64,000 nucleotides of DNA from G963692885 sp964657395 (GTDB taxonomy: Bacteria > Acidobacteriota > Terriglobia > Terriglobales > Acidobacteriaceae): assembly GCA_964657395.1 (NCBI GenBank), contig CAZZUX010000006.1, positions 14,642 to 78,641 of the forward strand, read 5' to 3'. The translations under genes were made by a program, and so were the position numbers. The notes beneath the pieces were generated by a model, which was given only the letters and a program-made list of their open reading frames with translations, was not told the DNA's origin and did no database searches. Below are positions 33,523 through 42,763 of the stretch, piece after piece. Each line of letters begins with the position of its first letter. The stretch's first letter is position 1.

Positions 33523-33556
33523 AAGGGCCGCCTGCTTAGCGGCCCTTTGTTTTCTT
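33523..33556 (+). terminator. Terminator of msrA, overlapping the end of rluB
   Basis: A 9-bp stem (aagggccgc / gcggccctt) with a 7-base loop, followed by tgttttcttc. The rluB stop codon on the other strand lies inside the loop and stem. Confidence 0.75.
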
Positions 33557-34498
33557 CAGAGCGCTGCCGAAGCGCGGTACCTGCTTCTTAGGACCTGACT
33601 TGATGCCGGGGCGCACGCGCTTTTTAAGCGGCTTCTTTTTCGGCGGCGGCAGCACAGTTGATTCCATTTTCTGCAGCCGCTTCTTCGGACGATTAACAAG
33701 TGATGCGGGCCTGGGTGCAGGCGCGCCTGGTTGAGGAGCCTTTCGTTTTGAAGCCTTGGTCAGCAGAAAGATCTCGCGTTCTGTCAGTTCCCGAAACTCG
33801 CCTGGTTCGACGTCCAGAACCAATGGTCCGTAGCCGACGCGGCGAATTTTTTCGACATGATGTCCAATTTCTTCAAAGAGCTTGCGGATCTGCCGGTTGC
33901 GACCTTCGGTCAGAATGACTTCGTACCAGGGATTGTCGGCTTCACGCACCAGGGTGAGCTTCACAGGTTCTGACAGAACGCGGCCCTCACGCGTTCCTGG
34001 CTTTCCACGCTCGATCATGATGCCGCGGCGAATCTGTTCCAGCTTGTTCTCCGCCGGAACACCAGAAACCTTCACCAGGTAGGTTTTCTCGACCTTTGCC
34101 GAAGCGCGTGTCAAACCATTTGTCAGCTCGCCATCGTTGGTGACCAGGAGCAGGCCTTCGCTCTCGAAGTCGAGTCTTCCGACGGGAAAGACGCGTACCC
34201 CGGAGCGCTCGAAATACTGAGCGACCGTGGCGCGATGCTGCGGATCGGACACGGTGGTGACAATCCCCTTCGGCTTATTGAGCATGAAGTAGCGGTGCTT
34301 CTCCGGCCCGTGCAACAACCGGTTATCAACACGGATGTGGTCCTTATTGGGATCGGCTTTTGTGCCCAGTTCTTTTACTACTTTGCCATTCAGCTGCACG
34401 CGGCCGTCCAGGATCAGTTCTTCCGCCTTGCGGCGCGAGGCCACTCCGGCTGCTGCGATGATCTTCTGCAGACGCTGCAGCTTGTCTTCACCGGCCAT
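33536..34498 (-). CDS. rluB: 23S rRNA pseudouridine synthase of the RsuA/RluB family
   Basis: A 320-residue protein. The S4 RNA-binding domain (about 8-55, LQKIIAAAGVASRRKAEELI) is followed by the synthase domain with catalytic Asp in FPVGRLDFESEGLLLVTNDG. Then come YLVKVSGVP and the RNA-contact motif ILTEGRNRQIRKLFEEIGHH. The last 70 residues are a Lys/Pro-rich basic tail, seen in some RluB-type enzymes, probably for rRNA binding. RluB versus RsuA/RluE assignment rests on this tail and the scpB linkage. Its ATG overlaps the scpB stop (TGATG), indicating translational coupling. Confidence 0.9.
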   Translation of the reverse strand: MAGEDKLQRLQKIIAAAGVASRRKAEELILDGRVQLNGKVVKELGTKADPNKDHIRVDNRLLHGPEKHRYFMLNKPKGIVTTVSDPQHRATVAQYFERSGVRVFPVGRLDFESEGLLLVTNDGELTNGLTRASAKVEKTYLVKVSGVPAENKLEQIRRGIMIERGKPGTREGRVLSEPVKLTLVREADNPWYEVILTEGRNRQIRKLFEEIGHHVEKIRRVGYGPLVLDVEPGEFRELTEREIFLLTKASKRKAPQPGAPAPRPASLVNRPKKRLQKMESTVLPPPKKKPLKKRVRPGIKSGPKKQVPRFGSALKKTKGR

Positions 34499-35517
34499 CA
34501 GTGATCCTCCTGTATTGCTGCGGACTGCGGTTGTTGTTCGGAGGCGGAATCCTGCTCAATCTGCGATTCGGTTGCCGGCGACTCTTCAGGAGCTGACGTC
34601 TCAGGGGCCGGGGTGTCAGGGACAGGTACTTCTTCCAAGGGAAGCGAAGAGGCGCAGTCGCCGGCTGCGGGTTCGATGCCGGCTTTCTCGTGCATGGAGT
34701 CTGCTTCGATCGCGTCACTCTCGGCAAGCTCGCCGGCCATCTTCTCGAATTCTTCCATGGATGGCAGTTCGGCGACATCTTTCAGGCCGAAGCGCAGCAG
34801 GAATTCTTTCGTGGTTTTATAGAGAATCGGTCGTCCAATCACTTGTTTCCGGCCCGCCGTGGTGACCAGCTTTCTACTGATAAGGCTGGCGAGTACGCCG
34901 CCGGAATCGACGCCACGAATCTCTGCAATTTCCGGTGCTGTTACTGGCTGCTTGTAAGCAATGACCGCCAGCGTTTCGAGGGCCTGCAGCGACAGTTTCA
35001 TAACCGGCTTCAGGCTTTTCACAAAGGCGCGGACAGCATCGTGATATTCGGGCTTGGTCGCCATCCGGAAGCCGCCGGCGATCTCTCGTATCTCGATGCC
35101 GCGATCCTGTGCGATGTAGTCGGTAATCAGTTCCTCGACGACGGCGCTCAGGTGCTGACGCACTTCGCGGTCGCGCTGTCGCGCTGCACGTTTTGCGGCT
35201 GCATCCGAATCCACTACCACGCCAGTTGGTTCCTCTGGAGCTGCTGCAGTTTCTGCCAGCAACGGTGCCTGTTCGATGGCGGCGGTGTGGCCGTTTTCAG
35301 CCGGGCTTTCGCAAGGCAGATCCGCCATGGTGCCATCTGCATCGATGATCGTGACTTCAGAAGTTTCGATGGGATTGGCGTGTACCGGTTCATCCAGCAG
35401 CGGCAGCTCAGGGGAGGCAAAAGGAATATCGGCCGCGAAGATGGCGGCAAGCTGCGCGAGGGTGACGGGTTCTTCTGCCGCGTAGATGACGGCTTCGATC
35501 TTGGATTTCAGGCTCAT
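34498..35517 (-). CDS. scpB: Segregation and condensation protein B, with insertions
   Basis: A 339-residue protein; typical ScpB is about 180-250. The start at 35517 (MSLKSKIEAVIYAAEEPVTL) matches the family N-terminus, and sequence upstream is not conserved. About 75 residues (roughly 33-110), acidic and low complexity, split the first winged-helix domain. Then follow EELITDYIAQDRGIEIREIA, LSLQALETLAVIAYKQPVTA and IAEIRGVDSGGVLASLISRK, the family core. A Glu/Pro/Ser-rich tail ends the protein. ScpB works with ScpA and Smc in chromosome condensation; scpA is 15 kb away here. It is coupled to rluB. Confidence 0.93.
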   Translation of the reverse strand: MSLKSKIEAVIYAAEEPVTLAQLAAIFAADIPFASPELPLLDEPVHANPIETSEVTIIDADGTMADLPCESPAENGHTAAIEQAPLLAETAAAPEEPTGVVVDSDAAAKRAARQRDREVRQHLSAVVEELITDYIAQDRGIEIREIAGGFRMATKPEYHDAVRAFVKSLKPVMKLSLQALETLAVIAYKQPVTAPEIAEIRGVDSGGVLASLISRKLVTTAGRKQVIGRPILYKTTKEFLLRFGLKDVAELPSMEEFEKMAGELAESDAIEADSMHEKAGIEPAAGDCASSLPLEEVPVPDTPAPETSAPEESPATESQIEQDSASEQQPQSAAIQEDH

Positions 35518-35731
35518 GGTTACGTAAATGGCAGTGGAAACAGCCTGCCCTGACCATACTACCGGCTCTTCCCGGGCGGCGAAGACGATCCCGTCACCGT
35601 AAGCCCCGCCAGCCCGATAAAATGATTGCAGCATATTGTTCTGCCGGCTTGCGGTTGCGATCCGACCATGGTTTGGAAAGGTCTCTAAAAATGCAAGTGA
35701 ATCCGTGCACAGTTTCTCCTGGGGCTCGCCG

Positions 35732-36982
35732 ATGACACTCCTTCTACTTCAAATGACGATTGTGCTGCTGGTTGCCCTCGGCTGCGGCTGGATTGCCCGA
35801 AAACTGGGTCAGTCCAGGGTCATTGGTGAAATCGTGGGCGGTATCCTCGTGGGCCCATCCGTCTTCGGACGCTTTGCTCCACATGCGGCGAAGACGATTT
35901 TTCCGGCAAGCTCGCTTGGATCCTTCGAAGTCCTGAGCACGATCGGGCTGATTCTTTTCCTGTTCCTGATCGGCAGTGAGCTTGATTATGCGCACCTGCG
36001 GCGCCAGCGGAAGACTGCTGTGTTTGCCAGCGCGATGAGTATCTTTTTTCCGTTCTTCATGGCGGCGGTTGTTGCTCATTCCTTGCGAATCCGTTTCGCT
36101 CCGAATGGTATCGGCAGGGTGCCGTTTGTACTTTTTCTTGGAATCTCGATGAGCATCACGGCCTTTCCGGTGCTGGCGAGGATCCTCGAAGAGCGCAAGC
36201 TACAGTCCACGCCGCTGGGCGCCACTGCGCTGATGTGTGCGGCTGTGGATGACGTGGCTGCATGGACGCTGCTGGCCTTCGCGTTGACGCTGCTGGGCGG
36301 CGGCGAACATGCGATGACCATGCCGATCCGCCTGCTGTGGCTCGGCCTTTATCTGCTGGTGATGCTTGGGGTAGTTGCCCCTCTGGGGCGCTGGCTGGTG
36401 CGGCGACAGAAATCGATGGGGCTCAGCTATGAACTGCTGGGCATCATCATCGCGGTGGTGCTGGGTTCCGCGGCAGCAACCGAGGCGATTGGCATTCATC
36501 CACTGTTTGGTGCTTTTATGGCGGGCCTGTGCTTCCCACGCATCGAACACTGGCAGGCAGCGGTACGCACGCGGCTCGACATGCTGGTCTCTGTTCTGCT
36601 GCTGCCGCTGTTCTTTGCTCTTACCGGCATGCGGACACGGCTGGACCTGCTGAGCGGATCGAGGATCTGGCTGTGGACGGGGATCGTGCTGCTGGTGGCT
36701 GTAGCGGGCAAGATGGGTGGCGCGGTACTGGCTTCCCGTCTGACGGGTCAATCGTGGCGCAATGCGGTGGCACTGGGCGCGCTGCTGAATACACGCGGGC
36801 TGGTCGAGCTGATTGTCCTGAACATCGCTTACAACGCGCACGTCTTCTCGCCGACACTGTTCACGATGCTGGTGGTGATGGCGCTGGTGACAACTGCAAT
36901 CACGACACCGATCCTGAACCTCATCGGGATCGCGGACAATGCCAAACAGTCGGAAGACCTGGCGCTGGTGGAAGCTGCATAA
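35732..36982 (+). CDS. Cation:proton antiporter (Kef/CPA2 type)
   Basis: A 416-residue membrane protein of the Na+/H+ exchanger domain family with about 12 spans. Family features are RKLGQSRVIGEIVGGILVGP, IGLILFLFLIGSELDYAHLR, ISMSITAFPVLARILEERKL and the acidic ion-site span AAVDDVAAWTLLAFAL. The TrkA-N and other regulatory domains found in KefB/KefC are absent, so it is the membrane unit only. The start at 35732 (MTLLLLQMTIVLLVALGCG) is preferred because upstream residues are not membrane-like. It could exchange K+ or Na+. Confidence 0.9.
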   Translation: MTLLLLQMTIVLLVALGCGWIARKLGQSRVIGEIVGGILVGPSVFGRFAPHAAKTIFPASSLGSFEVLSTIGLILFLFLIGSELDYAHLRRQRKTAVFASAMSIFFPFFMAAVVAHSLRIRFAPNGIGRVPFVLFLGISMSITAFPVLARILEERKLQSTPLGATALMCAAVDDVAAWTLLAFALTLLGGGEHAMTMPIRLLWLGLYLLVMLGVVAPLGRWLVRRQKSMGLSYELLGIIIAVVLGSAAATEAIGIHPLFGAFMAGLCFPRIEHWQAAVRTRLDMLVSVLLLPLFFALTGMRTRLDLLSGSRIWLWTGIVLLVAVAGKMGGAVLASRLTGQSWRNAVALGALLNTRGLVELIVLNIAYNAHVFSPTLFTMLVVMALVTTAITTPILNLIGIADNAKQSEDLALVEAA

Positions 36983-36985
36983 GGA

Positions 36986-38029
36986 TCACTGCGGCTCTTC
37001 GAGTTCCAGAGATGAAAATGGTGGAGTCTTCAGAGACTTCTCTGGCGCCGGCATGGGCCGCCAGGCATAGTTCCGGAAGGGCGTCTCCCCTCGTTTACGC
37101 CACCACAGGATCATCAGGATGGTGATGACAGCCAGCAGCGGAATTACCAGCAGGCTGCCTTCGGGCCCCGTGGATCCGCCGCTCCAGAGGGCCTTGCCGA
37201 CGGGATGCTCTGCGTACAGGTGACCCTGCATGACCATGCCGCTGTCGGACGTTCCGTAGAAGTAAGACTCGCCCCAGTCCCACGCGGCATGGAATCCAAG
37301 AGCCCACCAGAGTGAACCTGTGTACCAGAGGCTGAGACAGAAAATTAAGCCGATGGCTCCGGCCGAGAAGAGGCCGACCGGTGTCTCTCCAGGATTGGTG
37401 CCGTGGATGAATCCAAACAAGAAGGAGAGCAGCAATGCTCCCCACCAGAAGCCTAGACCCCGCGTCAGCGTGAATTGAAGATAGCCGCGAAGCAGAGACT
37501 CTTCGAACAGGCCGACGATCAGAAAGAATCCTGCCCAGCCGAGCGCATCTGCCCAGAGTGCAGGGCCGTGCAGCATGCGGCCGTCCAGGCTGAGCAGACC
37601 TGCTTTCCAAAGCACCAGTACAAGAAAGGAGATGGCGAGAAATCCATAGAAAAGACCGCTGAGAAAACGAACAGTGCGGAATTGCCCCTCAAATCCGTAG
37701 GAGAATGGCGAGCGTCTTTCGACGCGAGACATGGCGAAGGTTGCGATGAGAGCGCCGGAGATCTGAACGCCTTCAACGATGTATGCGAAGACGAGGGTCA
37801 CGGCGGACATAGTGCCGGACCGGTGCGCGCTTTGCAGCAGGGGATGAAGAAGCCAGCCTACGAGCAGGTCGGCAGGAAGAAAGATGGCTATGAACAGAAG
37901 CGCACTCCATCCTGCGCGAAGACCTTGCGCGTTCAGGAAGAATGCGTGCGTGGTTAGCTTAGGCATCTCGTCGCGGAGTTCCTGACGAGGATCGTGGTCA
38001 AGATCGTTTGGAAAGTCAGCTTTGTTCAT
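36986..38029 (-). CDS. CPBP family intramembrane metalloprotease
   Basis: A 347-residue protein with about eight spans and the CPBP (Abi/CAAX-protease-like) motifs: EESLLRGYLQFTL (motif 1, Glu-Glu-x3-Arg), LSFLFGFIHG (motif 2, Phe-x3-His) and GFHAAWDWGE (motif 3). The family includes CAAX-type prenyl proteases and bacteriocin self-immunity proteins. Its bacterial substrates are mostly unknown. It converges with the antiporter and is divergent from the PAS kinase. Confidence 0.9.
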   Translation of the reverse strand: MNKADFPNDLDHDPRQELRDEMPKLTTHAFFLNAQGLRAGWSALLFIAIFLPADLLVGWLLHPLLQSAHRSGTMSAVTLVFAYIVEGVQISGALIATFAMSRVERRSPFSYGFEGQFRTVRFLSGLFYGFLAISFLVLVLWKAGLLSLDGRMLHGPALWADALGWAGFFLIVGLFEESLLRGYLQFTLTRGLGFWWGALLLSFLFGFIHGTNPGETPVGLFSAGAIGLIFCLSLWYTGSLWWALGFHAAWDWGESYFYGTSDSGMVMQGHLYAEHPVGKALWSGGSTGPEGSLLVIPLLAVITILMILWWRKRGETPFRNYAWRPMPAPEKSLKTPPFSSLELEEPQ

Positions 38030-38236
38030 GAGGAAGTTTGCAGCAGTGAGCCTTACCTGGATGAGGATGGTTCGTAAGAGCTTGCAGGTACAGGTAACAG
38101 GGTACCGTCAGCAGGAAGTTCAGGTGTCTTCCGAATCGAAGTTACAGACAAGTTCAGTGATTCAGGCTGCTGCGGCAAGGGTACAATCTAGCTGCTATGG
38201 CGCGGTCGTTCAAGAGTGCAGGTCCCTGGGAGAAGC

Positions 38237-39736
38237 GTGCAAGCAGAGCTGCCTGAGCTGAACGAGGTCATGGACCTGCTTTCAGATGCGATCATCCTGC
38301 TCGATGAGCAATGGCGCATCTGTTACGCGAACCTGAGCGCACGAAAGCTGAGTCGCCTGGCTCCGGAAAATATCAATCGTGAGACGTTGTGGGAGTTGTT
38401 TCCGCAACTGGCCGGCAGTGACCTTGAGCAGGCCTACAGAGACGCTCAGGCCAATCGCATAGAGCGGCGAGTCGATCGCTTCTACTACGAGCCTTTTCAG
38501 ACATGGTTCACGATCTGCATCCGGCCTACCCGGCATGGCCTGCTGGTGCAATACCAGGACATTACTTCGCTCCGCGAGGCAGAGGACGCCCGAAGTGAGA
38601 GCGAGCTTTACCTTCGCCTGCTGCTGGATTCCACGCCATCTGCTTTCTATGCGATCGACGAGAACAGCAAGACGACTCTTTGCAACCGTGCGTTCCTGGA
38701 GATGCTGGGCTTTGACAGCCTGGAACAGGTTCGCGGACTGAAGCTGCACAGTGTGATCCACCACACTCGTAAAGATGGCACGCACTACGATGAGCAGGAT
38801 TGTCCGATCTACCGAGCTGCCATGATCGGAGAACCTGCGCATGTTCAGGATGAAGTCTTCTTCCGCAAAGATGGCACGCACTTCCCGGTGGAGTACTGGG
38901 CCTATCCGATTGTGCATCATGGGACACTTCGCGGTGCCATCACCACGTTTGTCGATGTCACCGATCGCAAGCGGACCGAGTCAGCACTCATCCAAAGCGA
39001 AAAGCTGGCAGCAGTAGGACGGCTTGCCAGTTCGATTGCGCACGAGATCAACAATCCGCTGGAAGCAGTCACCAACCTTATCTACCTGGCGCGTTCCTCC
39101 GTTAATTCTCAGGAGATCCAGGAGTATTTGCAGCAGGTGGATGAAGAGCTGCGGCGTATTTCGATGATCGCTAGCCAGACTCTTCGATTTCACAAGCAGT
39201 CTTCGAAGCCGCAGGCGATACGGTGCCAGGATCTGTTTAGTGCCGTCCTCAGCCTGTATGAAGGCCGGTTCAAGAACCTCGAGATCCGCGTCAACAAACG
39301 GAAGCGCGCCAATCAGCCGGTGGAGGTCTATGAAGGCGATATCCGGCAGGTGCTGAATAACCTGATCGGCAATGCAGTCGATGCCATGGCGCGAGGCGGA
39401 GAGCTCCATTTACGAAGTGCGGAGTCGCATGACTGGAAGACCGGACGACAGGGCTTGACACTCACGATTGCCGATACCGGTGAAGGCATGAGCCGCGAGA
39501 CACTTGGCCACATCTTTGAAGCTTTTTTTACGACGAAAGGCATTGGCGGCACGGGGCTGGGCTTGTGGGTTAGTGCTGACATCGTCAATCGACATAACGG
39601 GCGTATCCGGGTACGCAGCCGCCAGAGTGCTTCGCAGCACGGCACGGTATTCCGTCTGTTTCTTCCTTTCGCTACCCAACCTCAAGCCCAAGGTGGTGAC
39701 CGGGTACGACCCCTGCCGCTGGAAGCAGGGGCTTGA
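38237..39736 (+). CDS. PAS-domain sensor histidine kinase
   Basis: About 499 residues, soluble. Two PAS-like domains lie at about 10-110 (DLLSDAIILLDEQWRICYAN) and 125-255 (LLDSTPSAFYAIDENSKTTL, RDGT-like repeats and FVDVTDRKRTES). The HisKA H-box is SSIAHEINNPLEAVTNLIYL. The ATPase domain has N-box LNNLIGNAVDAM, G1 ADTGEGM and G2 GGTGLGLWVSADIV. No TM segment is seen. The first start in frame is GTG at 38216; I prefer GTG at 38237, which follows GGGAG. Its TGA overlaps the ATG of the amidohydrolase (TGATG), so the two are translationally coupled. No response regulator is adjacent. Confidence 0.9.
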   Translation: MQAELPELNEVMDLLSDAIILLDEQWRICYANLSARKLSRLAPENINRETLWELFPQLAGSDLEQAYRDAQANRIERRVDRFYYEPFQTWFTICIRPTRHGLLVQYQDITSLREAEDARSESELYLRLLLDSTPSAFYAIDENSKTTLCNRAFLEMLGFDSLEQVRGLKLHSVIHHTRKDGTHYDEQDCPIYRAAMIGEPAHVQDEVFFRKDGTHFPVEYWAYPIVHHGTLRGAITTFVDVTDRKRTESALIQSEKLAAVGRLASSIAHEINNPLEAVTNLIYLARSSVNSQEIQEYLQQVDEELRRISMIASQTLRFHKQSSKPQAIRCQDLFSAVLSLYEGRFKNLEIRVNKRKRANQPVEVYEGDIRQVLNNLIGNAVDAMARGGELHLRSAESHDWKTGRQGLTLTIADTGEGMSRETLGHIFEAFFTTKGIGGTGLGLWVSADIVNRHNGRIRVRSRQSASQHGTVFRLFLPFATQPQAQGGDRVRPLPLEAGA

Positions 39737-41085
39737 TGCGGCTGCGCATATCAAGGTCGGGTTTGCTGATGATAGTGCTGCTGGGTTGCGCCGGGGCTGG
39801 AGCGCAGAAGTTCCCGGTCGCGCTGAAGGGCACGATCGTTGCTCCGGATGGTGTCCTCAATCGGGGCACGGTGTTGATCCAGAATGGTCTCGTCCTTGCA
39901 GCCGGAACGCAGTTAACATTGCCGGCCGGTGTGAAGGTGATCGAAACGGATGCGGTCATCGCACCAGGATTGATCGACCTGCACAATCATCTGACCTGGA
40001 ACATTTTTCCGCGTTGGAGACCGTCGCAAGAGTTTGGCAACCGCTACGACTGGCAGCAGAAGCCGGCCTATAACGTGCTCATGACTGTTCCACATAAAAA
40101 GCTTGTGGAAGAGGGACTGGAGTGCGATATGGAGCGCTATGCAGAGATCAAGGCGATCACTGAGGGCGAGACCAGTGTGACGGGAAGTCTCCATGCAGCC
40201 TGTGTGCATGGACTGGCGCGCAACCTTGATGAGGACGCGGAGCTGACGACGCCTCACGGCAGGCTGATCTACAACGTCTTTCCTTTCCAGATGAGCGAGG
40301 CAGAACTTGCCGAAGCGAAGGTGGCACTGGAAGCAAAACCGCGCGGAGCCTTATTGATTCACGTGGCCGAAGGTGCTCCGCACGATGCCGCGGCAACGCG
40401 CGAGTTCCAGATGCTGAAAGGGCGTGGACTATTGATGCCCGGGGTTTCCATCATCCACGGAGTAGCGCTGCAGCCGCCAGACTTTGCGGCCATGGCGGAG
40501 CACGGAGTCGGCTTTGTATGGTCGCCACGCAGCAATATCGAACTCTATGGCGATACTGCGGATGTGGCTGCTGCGCGTACAGCGGGAGTCACGATGGCGC
40601 TTGCTCCGGATTGGAGCCCGACGGGGAGTGATGGTCTGCTGGGTGAGCTCAACTACGCGTCGGTGTGGAACCAGACGCAGGTGAAGCCGCCATTTCGAGA
40701 CAGCGACCTGGTTGCCATGGCAACAGCAAATGCGGCGAAGCTGGCAGGGCTGCAAGATGAGCTTGGATCGCTCGCAACCGGGCATGCAGCGGACCTGATC
40801 GTGGTGCGAAGGAGAGCGGGCGAGAAGCAGGATGCATACTGGACGCTGACCCATGCAACGCCGCAGGCTCTGGAGCTTGTCCTGGTCGGAGGGGTTGCGA
40901 TGTATGGAGATCGTGCTTTGGTCGAGAAAATTACAACCCAGCCTCTGGAGCCGATGGAAGTCTGCGGAACTGCCAAGGTCATTCCGCTGGCAGGCCACTC
41001 TTATGCAGAGATTGAAGCAGAGCTGGACACTGCGATGAACCAGTATGGACGGAAGCTGGCGCCGCTTTCCGAATGTGGCCAGTAG
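39736..41085 (+). CDS. Exported amidohydrolase family metal-dependent hydrolase
   Basis: A 449-residue protein with a signal or lipoprotein-type N-terminus (LLMIVLLGCAGAGAQ; the LLGC could be a lipobox). The amidohydrolase barrel shows the first metal site APGLIDLHNHLTW, a His in LIHVAEGAPHD, a His in SIIHGVAL, and the Asp in LAPDWSPTGSDG. It ends with LEPMEVCGTAKVIPLAGHSY. The early beta-sandwich (GTIVAPDGVLNRGTVLIQNG) is typical. Substrate is unknown; imidazolonepropionase- or deaminase-like chemistry is possible. It is translationally coupled to the kinase upstream, an unusual pairing. Confidence 0.85.
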   Translation: MRLRISRSGLLMIVLLGCAGAGAQKFPVALKGTIVAPDGVLNRGTVLIQNGLVLAAGTQLTLPAGVKVIETDAVIAPGLIDLHNHLTWNIFPRWRPSQEFGNRYDWQQKPAYNVLMTVPHKKLVEEGLECDMERYAEIKAITEGETSVTGSLHAACVHGLARNLDEDAELTTPHGRLIYNVFPFQMSEAELAEAKVALEAKPRGALLIHVAEGAPHDAAATREFQMLKGRGLLMPGVSIIHGVALQPPDFAAMAEHGVGFVWSPRSNIELYGDTADVAAARTAGVTMALAPDWSPTGSDGLLGELNYASVWNQTQVKPPFRDSDLVAMATANAAKLAGLQDELGSLATGHAADLIVVRRRAGEKQDAYWTLTHATPQALELVLVGGVAMYGDRALVEKITTQPLEPMEVCGTAKVIPLAGHSYAEIEAELDTAMNQYGRKLAPLSECGQ

Positions 41086-41091
41086 CGACTG

Positions 41092-42756
41092 CTATTTCTG
41101 CTGCACCTCGACCGCGTCAGTCAACTCAATGGCCTTGCGGTCCGCGGGAACTGTCACTTTCACTTCCCTGGCCAGGTAGCGTTCCATAACGATGGGTCGC
41201 GCCCATTCAAGCGACCAGCCGTCGTCGATAGCGATCAGGGTGTAGCGGCCGGGCAACACCTGTTTGAGGGAGAAGCTGCCATCGGAGTCGGTCTGATCGC
41301 GACGGTAAGCGTCGGCATGTCCATCTGGATCAGCGGGGATGAGGACGATCATGGCACCGGCGTACGGCCTGCCATCCTGCTTCGCAAATCCAGTGACATT
41401 GGTTCGGCCCACCTCGATGAGAGCTGCGAGGGTTGCGGAGCTGCTGCCGATCTTGACCAGACTGCCTTTGCTGGAAGCACTGTGGACAGAGACGCTCATT
41501 ACGCCCACAGCGTCCTGTGATGAGAAGACCGAGAGGCGGTATTCACCCGGCGCTACGCCGCCCAGCCGGAACTTGCCGGTGTTGTCGACGTTAGTGAAAT
41601 TGTTGCCGCCGATCGAACCTGCCGGGTCAACGAGGCCGACCTGCAGTCCGGAGGGCAGGGAACCGCCGCCTGCCATGGCAACGATCCCGCTGACATCCGC
41701 GAGTGGATCAAGCGCGGAAGGTGCTACCGGCTGAGAAGCATCGGCGGCATCTGCTGTTGCGTCGATGATCGTTGAGCTGCTTTTCCCTTTTCCGGCTCCT
41801 GAGATCTGTAATTCGTAGTGGCCGGGTGCGACCGTGAGCTCGCCGATCTGTTCGCCACCTTCCTGCTGCGTGTAGGTCACGGAAGCCTGCACCATCTCGT
41901 CCGCGCCGAAGCGTTTGATCCGCAACTGTGGAAAGGGCGTAGCCCCGTTCTGCGCGTGAAAGGGCAGCGTGATGTGCACTGCCCGTTCCGCGTGCATGGT
42001 GATGTTGATGGGCACCCGGTCTCCTGCCTTTATGGCGATGGGCGTTGCTGTATCCGGATCGGTGACGTCGCCATAGTAGGTGGTCGCGAAGGCGACATCG
42101 AGAGGGGAACGTGTCTGCGATGCGCGGATACCCGGTGGCACCTGGCGGTGCGTGGCATACCAAGGGGTTGCACTGACTCCGACGAAGTATGTGCCGGGTG
42201 AAACATTCGCGAGCTCATAGGTACCGGCATCATCCGTACTGGCACTGGAGGAGGGAATGATCCTGTTTCTGCCGATCTGGTCATCCTGCCTGTAAAGGGT
42301 GAGCTGTGCCTGGGGCACGGGGTCGCCTGCTTCATCTGTAATAGTGCCTGAGAGTATGGCATGAGGAGCAAGGGTGAGTACCAGGCCGGTGGTGGCCTGG
42401 CCTTCACCGGTCACGATGCCGGTGAAGAAGCCTTCATGCTCCTTGTAGCCGGCAGAGATGAATCCGCGGTGTGCAGCCTGGATCGCGAATTTGCCATCGG
42501 GAAGATGTTCAAAGACGAAGCGGCCTTCTGCATCGGTGCGGGTGTTCATGCGGAGAGGGCCGCCATAGCTGTCGGAGAGGCTGACCTCTGCGTCGATTAT
42601 CGGCGCCGCCGTGCCTTGATTGACGACCACACCGCTGATGATGCGATCGCCTTTCGTGCGTGACTGGCTTACGGTAGAGGCAGATTGCGGCAAGGCTGGT
42701 TTGCCCAGACCGAAGATCATGAACACAGCGAGCAGTGAGTGGAGGGGGCGGCTCAT
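41092..42756 (-). CDS. Exported protein with carboxypeptidase-regulatory-like repeats (paralogue 1)
   Basis: A 554-residue protein starting at 42756 (MSRPLHSLLAVFMIFGLGKP) with a signal peptide ending near LPQSAS. It contains several carboxypeptidase-regulatory-like beta-sandwich repeats: ISGVVVNQGTAAPIIDAEVS with FVFEHLPDGKFAIQAAHRGF, SGTITDEAGDPVPQAQLTLY with DAGTYELANVSPGTYFVGVS, and a later SLKQVLPGRYTLIAIDDGW. No TonB-dependent barrel is attached. These proteins are abundant in acidobacteria and of unknown function; surface or polysaccharide binding is a guess. It directly follows its paralogue, with stop and start about 8 bases apart. Confidence 0.85.
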   Translation of the reverse strand: MSRPLHSLLAVFMIFGLGKPALPQSASTVSQSRTKGDRIISGVVVNQGTAAPIIDAEVSLSDSYGGPLRMNTRTDAEGRFVFEHLPDGKFAIQAAHRGFISAGYKEHEGFFTGIVTGEGQATTGLVLTLAPHAILSGTITDEAGDPVPQAQLTLYRQDDQIGRNRIIPSSSASTDDAGTYELANVSPGTYFVGVSATPWYATHRQVPPGIRASQTRSPLDVAFATTYYGDVTDPDTATPIAIKAGDRVPINITMHAERAVHITLPFHAQNGATPFPQLRIKRFGADEMVQASVTYTQQEGGEQIGELTVAPGHYELQISGAGKGKSSSTIIDATADAADASQPVAPSALDPLADVSGIVAMAGGGSLPSGLQVGLVDPAGSIGGNNFTNVDNTGKFRLGGVAPGEYRLSVFSSQDAVGVMSVSVHSASSKGSLVKIGSSSATLAALIEVGRTNVTGFAKQDGRPYAGAMIVLIPADPDGHADAYRRDQTDSDGSFSLKQVLPGRYTLIAIDDGWSLEWARPIVMERYLAREVKVTVPADRKAIELTDAVEVQQK

Positions 42757-42763
42757 GAATCCA

